Positions 33,301-44,267 of a stretch of 64,000 nucleotides of DNA are shown piece by piece. The stretch lies in assembly GCA_963921505.1 (NCBI GenBank), contig OY997394.1:1488001-1552000 (forward strand). Direction: 5' to 3'. Source of the stretch: Phakellia ventilabrum (taxonomy: Eukaryota > Porifera > Demospongiae > Axinellida > Axinellidae). The first letter of the stretch is position 1, and each line of letters begins with the position of its first letter. A program made the position numbers and the translations under genes. The notes beneath the pieces are model-generated. The model was not told where the DNA came from. It saw nothing but the letters and a program-made list of their open reading frames with translations, and did no database searches.

Positions 33301-36300
33301 AATAACATTTTTGAAGGCAAAGCTAACTGGCTTGCTGCACGTAATCAGTGGAGGAGACTCAGAAGCTCCATAAAGGATAAGGCTACTAATGCCATCAACT
33401 AGCAGCCCACTAGTGACAGAATGATTTCCAGGTAAGAACACAAATATGGTTTTGGGACGTAAATACTGAGAGATCTGATCTATGTACTCAGAGAAGGTAT
33501 GGCAGGGTTCTGCAAGGCACCGTGTGCTGGGTGAAGGTGTGACATAAAAGATGCTATAATAATAATATTCCTTTGACGTTTCATAAACTGCATTTCCAGA
33601 ATTATTCGCTAAAACATTTTCAGTGAATGTTGTGTTGGTGGAGTCCACAAAGACTACCCATCCACCACCCTGATTGCTTTCAAAAGTGTTGTTGGTAAAA
33701 TTTAAATTAGCCGTATGACTTGATTCTACAAATACTCCGCCACCATTGAATGTAGCAGAGTTACTTATAATATTGTTCATATGGAAGTTGAAAGTACCAC
33801 CAACAAGGTAGGCCCCACCCCCTCTACTACCAGCAGAGTTATTTGTCAAGTTACTTTCACTGACATTCAAAATGCTTGTTGAGCCAGAAACCAAAATGCA
33901 ACCTCCATCTTCACCAGCTGTATTAAACATGAAAGTTCCCTCACTGAAGCTTACTCTACTTTGCCTAGATATACACAAACACCTCCACCTGCTCGTCGAG
34001 CCGTGTTGTTTTGGATGATGATTCTCTCAAAGTTGTCCTGTAGTGCCATAAATATCAAGTCCTCCTCCATCAATCCCAGCAACATTGTTTATGACAGTAT
34101 CTTCAGTAAAACTTACCATACGCTATTATACACTTCAACCCCACCACCATAGCTAGCAATGTTGTCACTTTGAACAGGTTGGATACGAAAAGTCACCATG
34201 CTATCTTCAGTATAAACACCACCTCCCCATCCATCATTGGCACTGTTGTTAACAAAGGTGCTGCCAGTCACAGTTACATTGCTCTTCTCTGTGTAAAAGC
34301 CACCTCCATGTGTACTATTAGCAGTATTGTTAGTAAATGTAGTTTCTGAAAGAGTTAAGGGTGCTATTTAAAACAGCAAGAGCACCCCCAATATTAATAT
34401 CACCATAATTGTTTCTGTTGATGTTGTTATGGAAGATGCAGTTTGAAATGTTTGCCAAATATATAACACTCAAACTCACTGCTGCACCAACTGAGCTGCT
34501 ACCACATGAAATGAAAGCCAGAGAATGGATGTGTACTTCACTGATGTTGTAGAAGGTAAAATTTTCTGGCTTATTGGTGCTGCAAACTATATTACTTGAG
34601 ATAAGAGTGGAGGAATTTCCAAGCATAGCAAGGCTGGTGATGTCTCGAATCAAGAGCCCCTTCTCTAAAGAGTGATTGCCAGGAATGAAGACCAATGTAG
34701 TGTTTGAGGTGAAGTACTGGTGACTCTCTGTGATATAATGAGAAAGAGTGTGACAGGGTTGTAGTGGGCATGGTATATCGAGTGCAGGTGTTACATAGTA
34801 TATACTAGCCTCTTCACTGGTGCTTCCATAAACTGCATACACATCAGCAGTGTTGTTTGCGAAAGATGTTTCCCAGCAAATATTGGTTATCTCACTGCTG
34901 TGGTCAACATAAACTGTCGCTCCACCACCTCTGTTGTTTATGAAGCTATTCTGGATAAAAGTTACACTACTAGGCCGTTGGGGTTGCAACAAAAACTCCT
35001 GCACCATTGTCAGAAGCAACATTGTCAGTGAAAGTATTTGTGGTGAAGTTCACTGTGCTCCTGTCTATGTAAACCCCACCTCCAGTGGTAGCAGAGTTGC
35101 TCTCAAATGTGTTATTGAATAAGATGACCAAACTATCTACAATTGTAAGCGCACCACTTCTTTCACCCTGAAAAATGCAACTGGAGATTTCAGCCTGATC
35201 CACTTGGGATATTCTGACTGATGTGTCAGTTAAGTTACCACAGGAGATCAAAGCCATGTCAGTGATATGTAGCTCATTGACATTGTCGAAGATTATACTA
35301 GCAGGTTGGCTACAGATGATCCTACTGGTAACATGAGGATGTGAGGAGGAGTCACCACTTAAGGTAAGGCTGTTTAAGCCTTCTAGAAAGATGGATGTTT
35401 CTAGAGTGTAGTTACCGGGAAGAAATACTAGCATAGCATTTGAAGTGAAGTACTCATTTGGTAGCAGTATATACTCTGCAAGGGTATGGCAAGGCTCTCC
35501 AGGGCATGGAGTGTTGGGTGTGGGTTTGACATAAAAAGTACTAATTTGCACTGAGCTTTCATAAACGATATCACTACCAGAATTGTTCAAAAACTCATTA
35601 TCGACTTCATTGGAGTAGCCTACAAAAACTACCACTCCATCACCACTGTTTCTGATGAAACTGTTCTCAGTGAAACTCACAGTACTGTGACGACCAGACT
35701 GTATGTAAACTCCACTTCCATCAGCACTGTTTCCAATGAAACTGTTCTCAGTGAAACTCACAGTACTCTCAGAGTGATGGCTAGACTCTATGTAAACTCC
35801 ACTTCCATTTACTTCAGCATAATTTTCGGTAAAGATATTTCTCGTAAGGTTTACTACACTCCTGTCTATGAAAAGCCCACCTCCAATGGTCGCTGAGTTG
35901 TTCTCAAACCTATTCTCTAATAGATAAACTGTGCTATCGACCACAGAGACTGCACCATTTTGTCCACCCTGGAAAAGGCAGTTTGAGATCTCAGCCTGAA
36001 GTACTTGCTCGAGTCTGATTGGAGCATTAGCTAAGTCACCACATGAGCTAAAGCCAATGTTACTGATACTCAACTCACTGAGTCGAGAAAAAGTGAAACT
36101 AATTGGCTGAGTGCAGATGACGATACTTGTCAGTTCTGGGAGAGAGGAAGAATCTCCAAAGAGACTAAGACTGGGCAATTCATCTATCGGAACGTTAATT
36201 TCTATGGTGTGATTACCAGGAAGAAATACGAATGTAAGACCAGAAGTAAAGTTCTGACCTGCTTGCCCTGTAATATACTCAGACAGAGAAAAGCATGGCT

Positions 36301-36463
36301 CTCCAGGGCACGGTGTATCAGCCGTGGGTGTAACATAATAGGTATTCTGAGCAGAACACAATGGGTAGATAAACAGGAGTAGTAGTAACAGCACCTGAAA
36401 GCCCATTCTTCTATGCCGTGTCAGTAGAGATACCATTGGCTTACACTGTTCTTCTGAATTCAA
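30344..36463 (-). pseudogene. Giant beta-helix membrane protein (paralog C), many breaks
   Basis: It starts MNSEEQCKP with the family signal peptide and keeps the complete module order. It is open only in pieces: 36463-34970, 35022-34330, 33978-32224, 31861-31154 and 31078-30344. Small insertions and losses relative to paralog D are dense between about 31850 and 34400. A TAA stop at 31154-31156 replaces the Tyr of LSYAKLL in the fifth membrane helix. The same stop is present in paralog D. The tail SPTYSTLELSIRESVTQLM is intact. It is a decayed copy, or a region where the assembly is poor. The first module has the extra rung seen in A and E. Confidence 0.8.
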
Positions 36464-36783
36464 AACTCGGAACAGTTATCAATGAAGCAATTGCAAATAA
36501 TACTGACTGTCTCTGTACCCATAAATGATAGGTATAGCTATCAGTCTTGGATTCGAGTTAATCTAGAGAATGAAAGTGAAATAAACGTTTTTATTTGTGT
36601 ACATGTATTTGCATGCACACTGCCTAACAAACAACTAGCCATGCATCAGCAAGTACAGAATCTAGAAACCTTTAGTTGTGTGTACTAATTTGTTTGTTAG
36701 TGTTGTTAATGAAACTAAATCCTATTAAAGGTACTACAATGAAGTCTCCATCACCTTCACGAATGATTAAATAATTAGTACCC

Positions 36784-36834
36784 TGGTCTCGTGCCCAGAC
36801 TCTCCGCCCACAGCAGGTTCTGGGCACAAGACTA
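36784..36834. repeat. Short hairpin MITE, duplicate of 24627-24677
   Basis: Same ends and core as the copy at 24627. It was carried by the segmental duplication rather than inserted independently. Confidence 0.65.
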
Positions 36835-36887
36835 CATGTAATATTACCATTTAACACCATGAAATACATACATATCATGTAAGTGAG

Positions 36888-36937
36888 ACCATAGATTATA
36901 GACTAGACGGAAATCCTTCTACTCTATAATCTATGGT
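36888..36937. repeat. Hairpin with 14-bp arms, duplicate of 24731-24780
   Basis: ACCATAGATTATAG and CTATAATCTATGGT flank the same loop as in the other copy. Confidence 0.55.
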
Positions 36938-37335
36938 GAGACGGACTGATAAGTGATTTTTTTAATAATTATTGAAGATCTTTGTATTCTACTGGACGTG
37001 AAGTGACCTGCTGGTGCTATGACACATTTAATTATGTGTTAATTTGTTTGTGCATGTCTGTCCACAAAGATCACATGCACGACATTTACTGATACATCTC
37101 AGTGTCACACGTACTAGCGCAATACAAATATTATGTTAGTTTGTATTGCCTGCTCTATGAATAAACAGTAGTGAGCAACAATGGCATTATTGTTGCCAAC
37201 TAGATGGAATGCACTACAGAAAAAGTGCAAACCTGCTGAGTCAGAACAGCATCAATGAACAAACTCATTTTTCATTTAAAACCATTCTCTAGCTTAATTT
37301 CCTGTATATGCTTTTAGTAATGCAGCCTGTATATG

Positions 37336-37517
37336 GTCAGTGAAGCTCAGTGTGTTATTGGTAGTACATTTTGTGATCATCCTACTCGTTGAAAGTACAT
37401 ACTGTACTACATATCCACCCATTCATGTCAGTGAAGCTCAGTGTGTTCTTGGTAGTACATTTTGTGATCATCCTACTCGTTGAAAGTACATACTGTACTA
37501 CATATCCACCCATTCAT
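37336..37517. repeat. 91-bp tandem duplication
   Basis: GTCAGTGAAGCTCAGTGTGT starts at 37336 and again at 37427, each followed by the same run through ACATATCCACCCATTCAT. The other segmental copy (near 25177) has a single unit, so this duplication is younger than the segmental one. Confidence 0.8.
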
Positions 37518-37990
37518 GTAGACATAGAAACATATAGTATAATCTAAAGTAGTTACGTTCATCTTGAATTTTAGGCTAGCATTATGTAGTTTCTTTAGTA
37601 TCCAAAACAATTTTCAGTTCAGCATCATGGCATCATGATATCATTCCAATATGTAGCTATATTATATTCACAACTTCTGGAGTAGTATACCAATTTTGTG
37701 TTGTAGTAATCTGCAGTGCTCCAGACAAAGAGAGGTATATATTCAAGTATTTTACCATATCCAAACAATTTTCACAAAAACTGCAAATGCAACAGGTTAG
37801 GCCAAGCAAAATGCAGTTGTAGAACACACTAATAGACTGTCTCGTTATGCTTAGCAAAAAGCTAAGTTGGTAGTTCAAAGCAGCAGGAAAAATACATGTC
37901 ACAAAATTTTTGCTGCGCATTCTTGTACATGTATTGATCAATAAAGAATCATGGAAGTATTAACTAGATGTCACAGTTGGGGATGAAATG

Positions 37991-38468
37991 CAGCGGAACC
38001 TCTCTTAACGGACATTCTCTATAGCGGACACCTCGTTTATACGGACATTTAGCTGCGGTCCCGATTGAAACTCCTATACCTACAATACATTAGCGCCCTC
38101 CCAAATCTGGACACCTCGCTATTCTGAAAAGAGGACAGATTTTCTAGTTCCATCAGTACCTTGACAGTACTGGATAATGCAGACACTGATAATTTAAACC
38201 GTAATTTTCTCCACAAGACGCGACTCCCAAAAATCGACATACGACGACTCAATGTTACCCTAATCCTAACCCATTACTATCCTTTGCAACAAGCCAGAGC
38301 CAGCCATCGTGTAGCCAGAGCCCGGCCATTAAACAAGCCATCACGTGCCGAATACGTATTGCCACGCCTACCGGAAATATAACCGGAAGCCTCCGGAATA
38401 TGGACGCCTCGCTATTCCGGACACATTGAGTAGGTCCCAATGGTGTCCGCGTTAGAGAGGTTCCACTG
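37991..38468. mobile_element. Non-autonomous DNA transposon, copy 2
   Basis: This is the 478-bp duplicate of 25723-26199 with the same CAGCGGAACCTCTC and GAGAGGTTCCACTG ends. It was copied as part of the segmental duplication. Confidence 0.7.
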
Positions 38469-40257
38469 TGGTTGAATACAAACTTATTGTCTCATCAAGA
38501 AATTACCTATTAACTCTGAGATCTATGGAAATGCTGACCCTAAAGTGTGCCCTCCAGAACTGCTGTTCTCTCAAGACAACAGGTGTTTTGAGTTTCACCA
38601 AAATATCCGAAAGTGAAATTTTAAAAATGCAATTATTAATAGTTATTTAACTATTAGTTTCGCTAAGTGCAGCCCGCTATTAAAATTCAATACTCAAAAA
38701 CGATCATGCTCAAGGTTTAGGCCGACAAGAAGGATGCCTAAGCTAGCTAGCTGCATGGTTTAAACAGGGCCCCTATGAAATTATTAATAATTGTTACTAA
38801 CGTAGTCAAGTGAGGATCACGTTTCGACCCGAGTCTCTCGTGTCACATGCGGACATTTTGGTGAAACTGTTTTGACATTTTGAGTATAATAATTATGAAG
38901 TCATGTGACAGATGGGCACAATCATGGCTTTGCTTCTAAACTGAGTTCGCACTATTGCTTACCTGACTGATGTCACTGGATAAGGTAATGCTTGTACCTG
39001 TATATGAATGCAAACACAACAATAATACAATAGAATGTGTCATGTGAGAGCTATAATATATTCATGATTGCAGCATAGTCATCAGTGCATCTATGAATAA
39101 TCAAATAGTATATGGACAAGTCTTTGCATTATATAGTTCAAATTGGCATCATGAACAGAGCAATAACACTTCACCTCTCTTATAAAGTGATGGCGGTGAT
39201 TTTTCATAATGACTGCAATTAAAGTATAAACATACACAGCCAGAGGAAAGAAGACAACAGTCACTAGCTAGAGGAAGATGATGTCATCATTATTTATTCA
39301 ACCACGTGGCTTGACATCATACATGTTCCACAGCGCTAGCAATGCAAAAATGTAAAGCACCGTGTGAAGACAGACTCTTTGAAATTGTCATAACATGACT
39401 AGCTATGTGACCGTGTACTCTAAGGGTAGTTCTCATTTCACCTACTGTTGGTGTTATTTAGGTGTGTACTCTAGAAGTGACAATTCAAACATTAATAATT
39501 AAAGACCAAGTACTCCACCCAAAAGTGTTCTTGCCAGGGTTTGCTGGCCGAAGGGCACGATTATTATGATCACTTCATTCTCAGTTTTACACTTGTGCTC
39601 TAATGCTATTCACTAATGTAACTGCCACTCCCATTACAGCTGTTCACTTCTGAGCCAAACCCTAATCCATTAAGCACCTTCAGGTACATAGTTCTCAAGT
39701 GGCTACTAAAACTAAAGGACACATTTTACTTTTTGGGCCAGACACAAAGGGCACGTTAGAGGCCCCAAACTAGGCCACAGTACCCTCAGTACAGACCTAG
39801 CGAGAACACTGCCACCCAAGACTCAATATCTTTACCTGCTGCTTTCTGCTACAAATGTGTGGTCCTTCCCAGTGAGCTTGAAGCCAGACCGTTCCGGTTT
39901 CCCGCGGGCCGCCGGTGGAGTGACCAGTGATAATACATTACGTCACACGTCATGAATTGCGAAGCCTCACTTGACAAAATTTAACCGTCCCGTAGCGCCG
40001 ATAGCTGCTATCACTTTAATGTCATCTCGTCAGCCTCACTCGCGCGGAGTTACTATTATTAGTGCATAGATTAATATACTACGTAATCATGATTAGTGCG
40101 AGTGCATGAGGCTAGCCGGATTGTCGGCAGAGCTCAGCGTATCAGGGATAATACAATGCGTCTCACACGCTTACTAGCTAATACTCTCTGCATTTTCTCT
40201 TTGTGGCAAAAAGAACATTGTGTTCAATAGCATCTGAACGGAAGTTGCTGTGATACT

Positions 40258-40876
40258 TAGTCTCGTGCCCAGACCTCTATTCGCCCGCCGCGAAAAACAG
40301 TCTGGGGACAATAAAACAAACGGCCCGACCCTATGACGTGGATGTCTGGTATGCGGGATGACCAATCGCTGTGAAGCTACAGTAATAATTACTTCGCACT
40401 TGTACGTGTGTAAGAGGTGCGATCAAATTAGTGATGGCGGCTAGTGCTTTATCTGTACCGAGACTGAACGCGTCGTTCCCAAGACCTACCATCGACAGAG
40501 CCATCGCTGAAGCAGTTCGGAAACTCGACTACAGCAGAGCTACAGACGATCAAGCGAATGCCATCCGAGAATTCGTGGCTGGGAGAGATGTTTTTGTCAC
40601 GCTACCAACCGGCAGTGGTAAATCGCTCTGCTATGCTGCACTACCCTTTGTATTCGACTTTCTGAGAGCGCAGTCCGAGTCTCCCTCGATCGTGGTAGTA
40701 CTTCAGTGTACATGTACAAACATCAGTTTTTCTCACCGTTCTTCTCACTTTGTAATTCCCACGCGGTCGCCAGCAATTACTGAGTACGTCATCACGGTCA
40801 CGCCCCGCAAGGGTCGGGCAGTTTGTTCTATTGTCGTTTTTCGCTGCGGGCGAATAGAGGTCTGGGCACGAGACTA
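40258..40876. mobile_element. TIR transposon carrying a helicase gene piece, copy 2
   Basis: It has the same termini and interior as 3196-3812. The left end directly abuts sequence that continues uninterrupted in the other segmental copy (near 28237), which marks the insertion point. No matching 9-bp repeat is seen on the right, so the right side was rearranged or the duplication was lost. Its interior frame is better preserved than that of copy 1. Confidence 0.7.
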
Positions 40877-40877
40877 G
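40434..40877 (+). pseudogene. RecQ-like helicase N-terminal fragment, copy 2
   Basis: The frame opens ATG (MAASALSVPRLNASFPRP) and runs through a Q-motif-like segment (DYSRATDDQANAIREFVAGR) to Walker A (LPTGSGKSLCY) near residue 62. It ends with SPSIVVVLQ, after which the frame enters non-homologous sequence and the element's right inverted repeat. It therefore encodes only about 90 residues of RecQ-like homology and lacks the DEAH box and every later motif. It looks like a captured first exon with a bit of its intron. The natural start is the second of two adjacent codons (GTG ATG). It could be expressed as a short peptide, but nothing shows that it is. Confidence 0.65.
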
Positions 40878-41887
40878 CAACAACTACTACCTGGTTAAAC
40901 GGTACTTACCTGTGCAGATTATACTGTAGCTAGCTTAGGCTTCCTTCTTATCGGCTTAGGCCTTGACAGTCGTTCCGCCAGCAGACCGGAAGTCATTGAG
41001 TGCTGTATAAATTTATTTGCGCAGTGCCACGTAACTGTACAGAGCGGCGCGTAAAGTTCAATTATTCATGAGTTAGTATTTTTGGCTATATCTTCAACCC
41101 TGTAAAAGATATTTCCTTGATTTTTTCATAATATAAAGACTGAAATATCTGCTCTCAGATACTGTTATCACATTTTGTGGCAAACCTTTAATATAGCGGT
41201 TACCGCTGTCACACTGGAGCCGTATCTAAATAGGTGTGGCTCACAAAACCCGTCCGGAATTTTTTTCTGCACGCTGTATCAGGTTCTGGCTAAGTATACG
41301 GCAAGATTATGCAATACTTGCTCTGCACCAAAAAAAGCAGGCTGTTCCCATACACGGTATGGAAATTATGACCGCTGCAAAACCGCCCACTATTAATCAT
41401 GCAAACACGTGGAGCTCTCCCGCAGAGCTGCTGCAAGAGGACTGAAACTGTGGGAGAGTGTGTGCCATGAGGCTCAGAAAAGTCTTGGATAGGGTAAGAC
41501 TACATATGCAAACCATCAGTACTAAAGAAATTCAATAATATGGAACAAATAAGTGGTGTATACAAACAGATTAATTTGCACAATACAGAATTTGCACTGA
41601 CAAGCCAAAATAATACATACAACAGAGAGAGGGATAGCTGAGAGGTGTAGACGCCAGATATCATTTCTTCATGTGTCAGGAGAGACAGAGCAGCAGCAAA
41701 CCACAAATTGCGCCCTGTGTCTGCCTTGTACGTGGAAAAGTGAACAGGCACATGCAGCAAACAGTCAGAGCTCTTAGTATCCAGACCGACCAACCCATCT
41801 GCTGCCAATGCCGGGATATTACGGTCTAACCATAGACCTAGAGATGGGTAAAGAAAACAACATTGAAATGCTGCATACTGGGGTGTA
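40878..41887. other. Gap with unassigned short frames
   Basis: CTTCCTTCTTATCGGC near 40940 matches sequence next to the TIR element at 29436, so the two upstream regions are still related here. Short frames at 41236-41445 (plus) and 41500-41808 (minus) are open but carry no motif I recognise. Confidence 0.35.
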
Positions 41888-42438
41888 ATGAACCAAAAAA
41901 AAACACTCTCCCATGCGCAACTAAATTCAATTTGTCATAGAATATGCCCTGCTCTATCCAGCATACCTACTCCCAGCCCATTGTATAAGAGCCATTACCA
42001 TCTAATTACAATGCACTACGATGAAAGCAGACCCATTGTTCTACACCCATTGCTCTACATATGTGGATCAAGTTTAAGAAACACATCAGCAAGGCTTTGT
42101 CCAACTGACTGGTCATACAACAATATCTATCAGAAAAAAATTGGCTTCGAGGGTGACATACCAGAGGGAGCAAAAGTTCGCTTCACATGCTACAAATCCC
42201 AACACTACAGATGCTCAAGGAGGCAAAAGAGTTAGTAAAGATGGTGAGTTGTCAGAGCTCATTGCCACACTCAAGCTGTCCATATTCCCTCTTGAAGCAG
42301 TGTGAAAATGTGATAACTAGATCTATGGCTCAAACGAATGTTCACGTTGTAGAAAACATACTTAGACAGGAAGCAATTCTGTTACCTGCAGTCCATCAGT
42401 TCTTTATTTCATGTGCATCTGAAACCGATAACCTGTAG
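41888..42438 (+). pseudogene. Broken fragment of an unknown Cys/His-containing protein
   Basis: One frame reads ICPALSSIPTPSPLYKSHYH, then LYICGSSLRNTSARLCP and FEGDIPEGAKVRFTCYKSQ. An overlapping frame continues with SMAQTNVHVVENILRQEAIL and ends at 42438. The C..C and C..H pairs suggest a zinc-binding segment. It looks like a decayed piece of a repeated invertebrate gene or transposon-encoded protein, in more than one frame. I cannot name the family with certainty. There are no recognisable ends. Confidence 0.45.
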
Positions 42439-42692
42439 AGGGTGGGAGATCTAAAATCTCTTAGATGGGTGTTAAGTAATCTCATGTATACTTTGCAGCA
42501 CCACCTCAGTTACATGTGTAGAGTATGGGACTCTGTACCAAACAAATGACAATCTCTTCACTGCCATTGACGTTTCACTCCACAGGCTTTCTAAGGATTC
42601 CCATCATGAAACTAGCAAAAATCAGAGTACTACTTTTACTATCCCCCCACAAGCACACATATAGGAAGCAGTTATTAATGACCTTAATCACA

Positions 42693-43234
42693 TACCGTAT
42701 TTCCTCGTATAAAAGCCCCCTCAAATAAACGCCAGCCTCGTTTATACGCCGGGTGCAAGTTCGGTATTGTCATTAATAAATGCTGGACTGCGATTAAATG
42801 CCAGGTTGAGCTGAGGGTGTGGCACCTTGCGCATGTGGACCGTTAATATTCGCCATGTTTTACTGACATCGTTGGAAAATCGATGCAGGAAAGTACGGTA
42901 AGCAACTACTCTCCCGTTTGTGTCTGGTTTATTGCGTCTGTGTGTGTGCATGTGCCCATACCGCCAGCCAGCTTACTGTTTTAGTGTCACAATAGCGCTA
43001 GGCTCAGGCCTAGACGGGTAGCTGTAGTAGCTAGTAGCAATTCTTCATGCTTGCTACAGTTGTTGGGAGTGTTTCGTCGCTAGGAAGTCTTAGTTAGCGT
43101 TAATTTTTGTACGCACGAGTGAGCACTTGTTTATAAACGCCGGCCCCGTTTAAACGCCGGCCTCGTTTTAACGCCGGGTCAAAAGTGGCGGGAAGGAAAT
43201 AAACGCTCGGGCCTTTATATAAGGAAATACGGTA
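42693..43234. mobile_element. Non-autonomous TA-flanked transposon, CCGTATTTCC ends
   Basis: It begins TACCGTATTTCCTCGTATAA and ends with the inverted TTATATAAGGAAATACGGTA. The subterminal regions hold repeated (T)AAACGCC..GGCCTCGTTT units near both ends (42724-42755 and 43130-43190). It is about 540 bp with no transposase. The TA at each edge fits a Tc1/mariner-like duplication, but the family is not proven. Confidence 0.7.
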
Positions 43235-44267
43235 CTATATCAGTAACTATATATTTACCCCTATAGATAAGAGTGCAATTATTCCCATAATCGCACACTT
43301 TTGTAGCTCAACAAAGGCTGTTATTGGAGCCCTACAGATTTGACGATGGACATTAACAAGCTGATATCTGAGTTGGATCCAGTCTTATGATCCAGATTAT
43401 TACCTCATAAAATCAGTTTCTGAGCAAAGGTAAACAGCCAAGGTGAGTGACCAGCTAAAACTACACGTCAGACAAAGAGAGCCGATAATTGTTTTGCTTA
43501 TGCTCTCTTATGTTCTGTACTGAAAAAAACCGGACTGGACTGGACTAGGTGTTCGGGAATAGTGATCATGATGAAGACTGATGCATACTTCTTCTATTGG
43601 TGTTTCATTTTTACCTAAGATTGGTCTTGCTGTATGCTCTTGCACCATTTGTGACTGATATTTATCTTAATTAATGTGTTATGCACTATAAACCTTGTCC
43701 GGATTTTTTTTCTGCACAACTAATTGTAACCCGACTTATCCTGCTTGTAAAGTAACGTGCATTCAATAACATAATTATATTATTACAAAGTTGTTCTGAC
43801 CTTGCTTGATTGAGATACAGCAACTTTTACACCACTCCACCGAGGACGCCATTGGACAGACGGCGACTAAAAAACACATAACCGATAAATACCGGCCTGG
43901 TTTTTCATTCCAACGACCTTGGTGACTAAATCAGCCCTTTCTTCCAAGTACTGCAGCATATGTCTCTAGCATGCAGTGCAGTCACAGTGATACCATGTAT
44001 CACTCTATTTCATAAAAGCACAAAAATACGGGTTACAATATTGAATAGCTAATTAGCTACACAATTAGAGATGTATGGGTACAAAGATAAGCATAAAATC
44101 ACAGCAATAATTAATTAATCCTATATACACTAGACAGAATAATAGTGATACTAATCTGGTGACTACATTTGCAACAATAATACAACAAAACAGCTGTAGG
44201 AACGATTGACTGTGCAACATGCCAAGTAAAGATGTACTAGCAACACCACTATAGCTCAAACAGTTAG
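43235..44267. other. Gap, then the 3' flank of paralog D
   Basis: No gene is seen up to about 43960. From there to the stop codon the sequence is nearly identical to 30040-30343 below paralog C. Confidence 0.5.

Larger units (their letters stand above)
36464..40257. repeat. Segmental duplication, copy 2 (upstream of paralog C)
   Basis: This is the near-identical partner of 24307-28275. It differs by a private 91-bp tandem duplication at 37336-37517, absence of the 27680-27900 insert and small changes. It ends exactly where the helicase-carrying element begins at 40258. No gene is supported inside it. Confidence 0.85.
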
